From Streptomyces radiopugnans (GTDB lineage Bacteria; Actinomycetota; Actinomycetes; Streptomycetales; Streptomycetaceae): a DNA stretch of 64,000 nt. Under the pieces are notes generated by a model that saw nothing but the letters and a program-made list of their open reading frames with translations, was not told where the DNA came from and searched no databases. Each line of letters opens with the position of its first letter. Positions within the stretch are counted from its first letter, which is position 1. Location: contig NZ_FOET01000004.1 in assembly GCF_900110735.1 (NCBI RefSeq), positions 124,001-188,000 on the forward strand, read 5' to 3'. Below, piece after piece: positions 63,123 to 64,000 of the stretch. A program made the position numbers and the translations under genes.

Positions 63123-64000
63123 ATGACGAGTTCACAGGGACGCCGGCCGATCGTGGTGGGAGTGGACCCCGACCCCTCCCGGCGGTCGGCCCTCGCCTGG
63201 GCCGCGGACGAGGCCGCCCGGCGGGGCCTGCCGCTTCGGGTGGTGCACGCCGAGAGCGTGCCGACCGGCGGCTACTGGTCGTCGGAGCTGCGGCCGTCCT
63301 GGGAGCAGTGGAACCGGGCGCTGCACGAGGCCGGCGAGCGGGTGCTCAGGGACGCGGTCTCCTTCGCCGAGGAGCGGCAGCCGCGGGTGGAGGTCTCCTG
63401 GCTGCTGGCGGAGGGGCACCCCGCCTGGGTGCTGCGCGAGGAGACGCGGAACGCGGCGATGGCCGTGGTGGGGTCCTGGCACCTGTCCTCGGCACAGGAG
63501 CTGTTCGGCTCCGCCGCGGTGGGCCTGCCGCTCACCGCCCACGCCCCCTGCCCGGTGGTGGTCCTGCGGGAGCCGGAGCACGTCGTCCGGCAGCCGCCGT
63601 ACCTCGTGGTGGGCGTCGACGGCAGTCCGGACTCCGCCGCGGCCGTCGACTTCGCCTTCGAGGAGGCCTCGCTGCGCGGCGCTGCGCTGCGGGCCCTGTA
63701 CGTGTGGCATCCGCCGCTGCTGGGCTCCCTGGACGAGGACGCGGCGGAGCAGGAGGCCCGGCGGCTGCTGTCGGAGTCGGTCGCGGGCCGCACCGCCGCG
63801 CACCCGGAGGTGGAGCTGCGCCGGGAGTTCGTACGGGGGCATCCGGTGCAGGTCCTGGCCGAGGCGTCCGAGCAGGCCATGGGCCTGGTCGTGGGCACCC
63901 GGGGCCGCGGGGGCTTCACCGGGATGCTGCTGGGCTCGGTGAGCCAGGGGGTGCTCCACCACGCCCGCTGCCCGGTCTTCACCGTCCCCGCCGCGGGCGG
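63123..64000 (+). CDS. Universal stress protein, tandem UspA domains (3' end outside window)
   Basis: At least 292 residues, with two UspA domains in tandem, the usual Streptomyces form. Domain 1 (about 8-150) starts PIVVGVDPDPSRRSALAWAA; its nucleotide loop GSWHLSSAQELFGSAAVG is degenerate. Domain 2 (about 158-290) starts YLVVGVDGSPDSAAAVDFA and has a clear ATP loop GTRGRGGFTGMLLGSVS. GGAGG is before ATG 63123. The window cuts the last few residues or a short tail. Confidence 0.93.
   Translation, partial: MTSSQGRRPIVVGVDPDPSRRSALAWAADEAARRGLPLRVVHAESVPTGGYWSSELRPSWEQWNRALHEAGERVLRDAVSFAEERQPRVEVSWLLAEGHPAWVLREETRNAAMAVVGSWHLSSAQELFGSAAVGLPLTAHAPCPVVVLREPEHVVRQPPYLVVGVDGSPDSAAAVDFAFEEASLRGAALRALYVWHPPLLGSLDEDAAEQEARRLLSESVAGRTAAHPEVELRREFVRGHPVQVLAEASEQAMGLVVGTRGRGGFTGMLLGSVSQGVLHHARCPVFTVPAAG

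Overview
The window reads as the chromosome of a Streptomyces-type actinomycete. GC is very high, codons end almost always in G or C, many starts are GTG, and neighbouring genes often overlap by four bases (ATGA or GTGA). The spore-pigment locus, sporulation-type proteins, CebR-type cellulose-utilisation operator and partner-switching regulators all fit that genus. No rRNA, tRNA, CRISPR array, complete insertion sequence or replication origin was seen.

Left part (1-26 kb) is mostly conserved single genes and short operons. It holds a secreted GH5 mannanase/cellulase with a perfect CebR operator; a cold-shock protein; a second secreted GH5 endoglucanase with CBM_X2 and CBM46-like modules; GlgC; a Cys-rich multi-zinc-ribbon protein; a decayed patch (a dehydrogenase lacking its Rossmann domain, then an AHSA1 fragment); a class A beta-lactamase lipoprotein; a Na+/Ca2+ exchanger-like protein; a Spo0M protein; a BlaI/M56 pair with two matching BlaI-type boxes; TatA; an XRE-cupin regulator with helically phased half-sites plus its DUF6126-like partner; a DrrAB-like exporter; a YrdC protein; a threonine dehydratase; an ars operon (arsR-acr3-arsO with divergent arsC); and a Ppx/GppA phosphatase.

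Middle part (26-46 kb) starts with a complete whiE-type spore-pigment cluster: a divergent FAD hydroxylase, then SchA/CurD protein, cupin, KS-alpha, CLF, ACP, aromatase and TcmI cyclase, followed by an O-methyltransferase. Next come a MEDS-STAS regulator, a hemerythrin gene cut off beside an IS3-family transposase remnant, a symporter/ECF sigma/membrane-protein operon, CstA with its YbdD partner, CorA, a spore-photoproduct-lyase-like radical SAM protein and an SCO6745-family protein.

Right part (46.6-62.4 kb) is the most interesting. It looks like an uncommon biosynthetic cluster whose last gene encodes an HK97-fold shell protein of the encapsulin type. The cluster holds an HExxH protein and a heme-oxygenase-like (putative di-iron) enzyme in their own terminated operon; a FemAB/GNAT-type acyltransferase; two aldo/keto reductases; an ATP-grasp ligase; an acyl-adenylate ligase, MFS exporter and FAD amine oxidase with overlapping reading frames; an A-T-R NRPS-like reductase; a sulfotransferase-like protein; and the shell protein. 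The inferred theme is amino- or carboxylic-acid activation, reductive release as an aldehyde, further tailoring, and possible enclosure of one or more steps in a protein nanocompartment. Small genes and a tandem universal stress protein, cut by the window edge, close the region.
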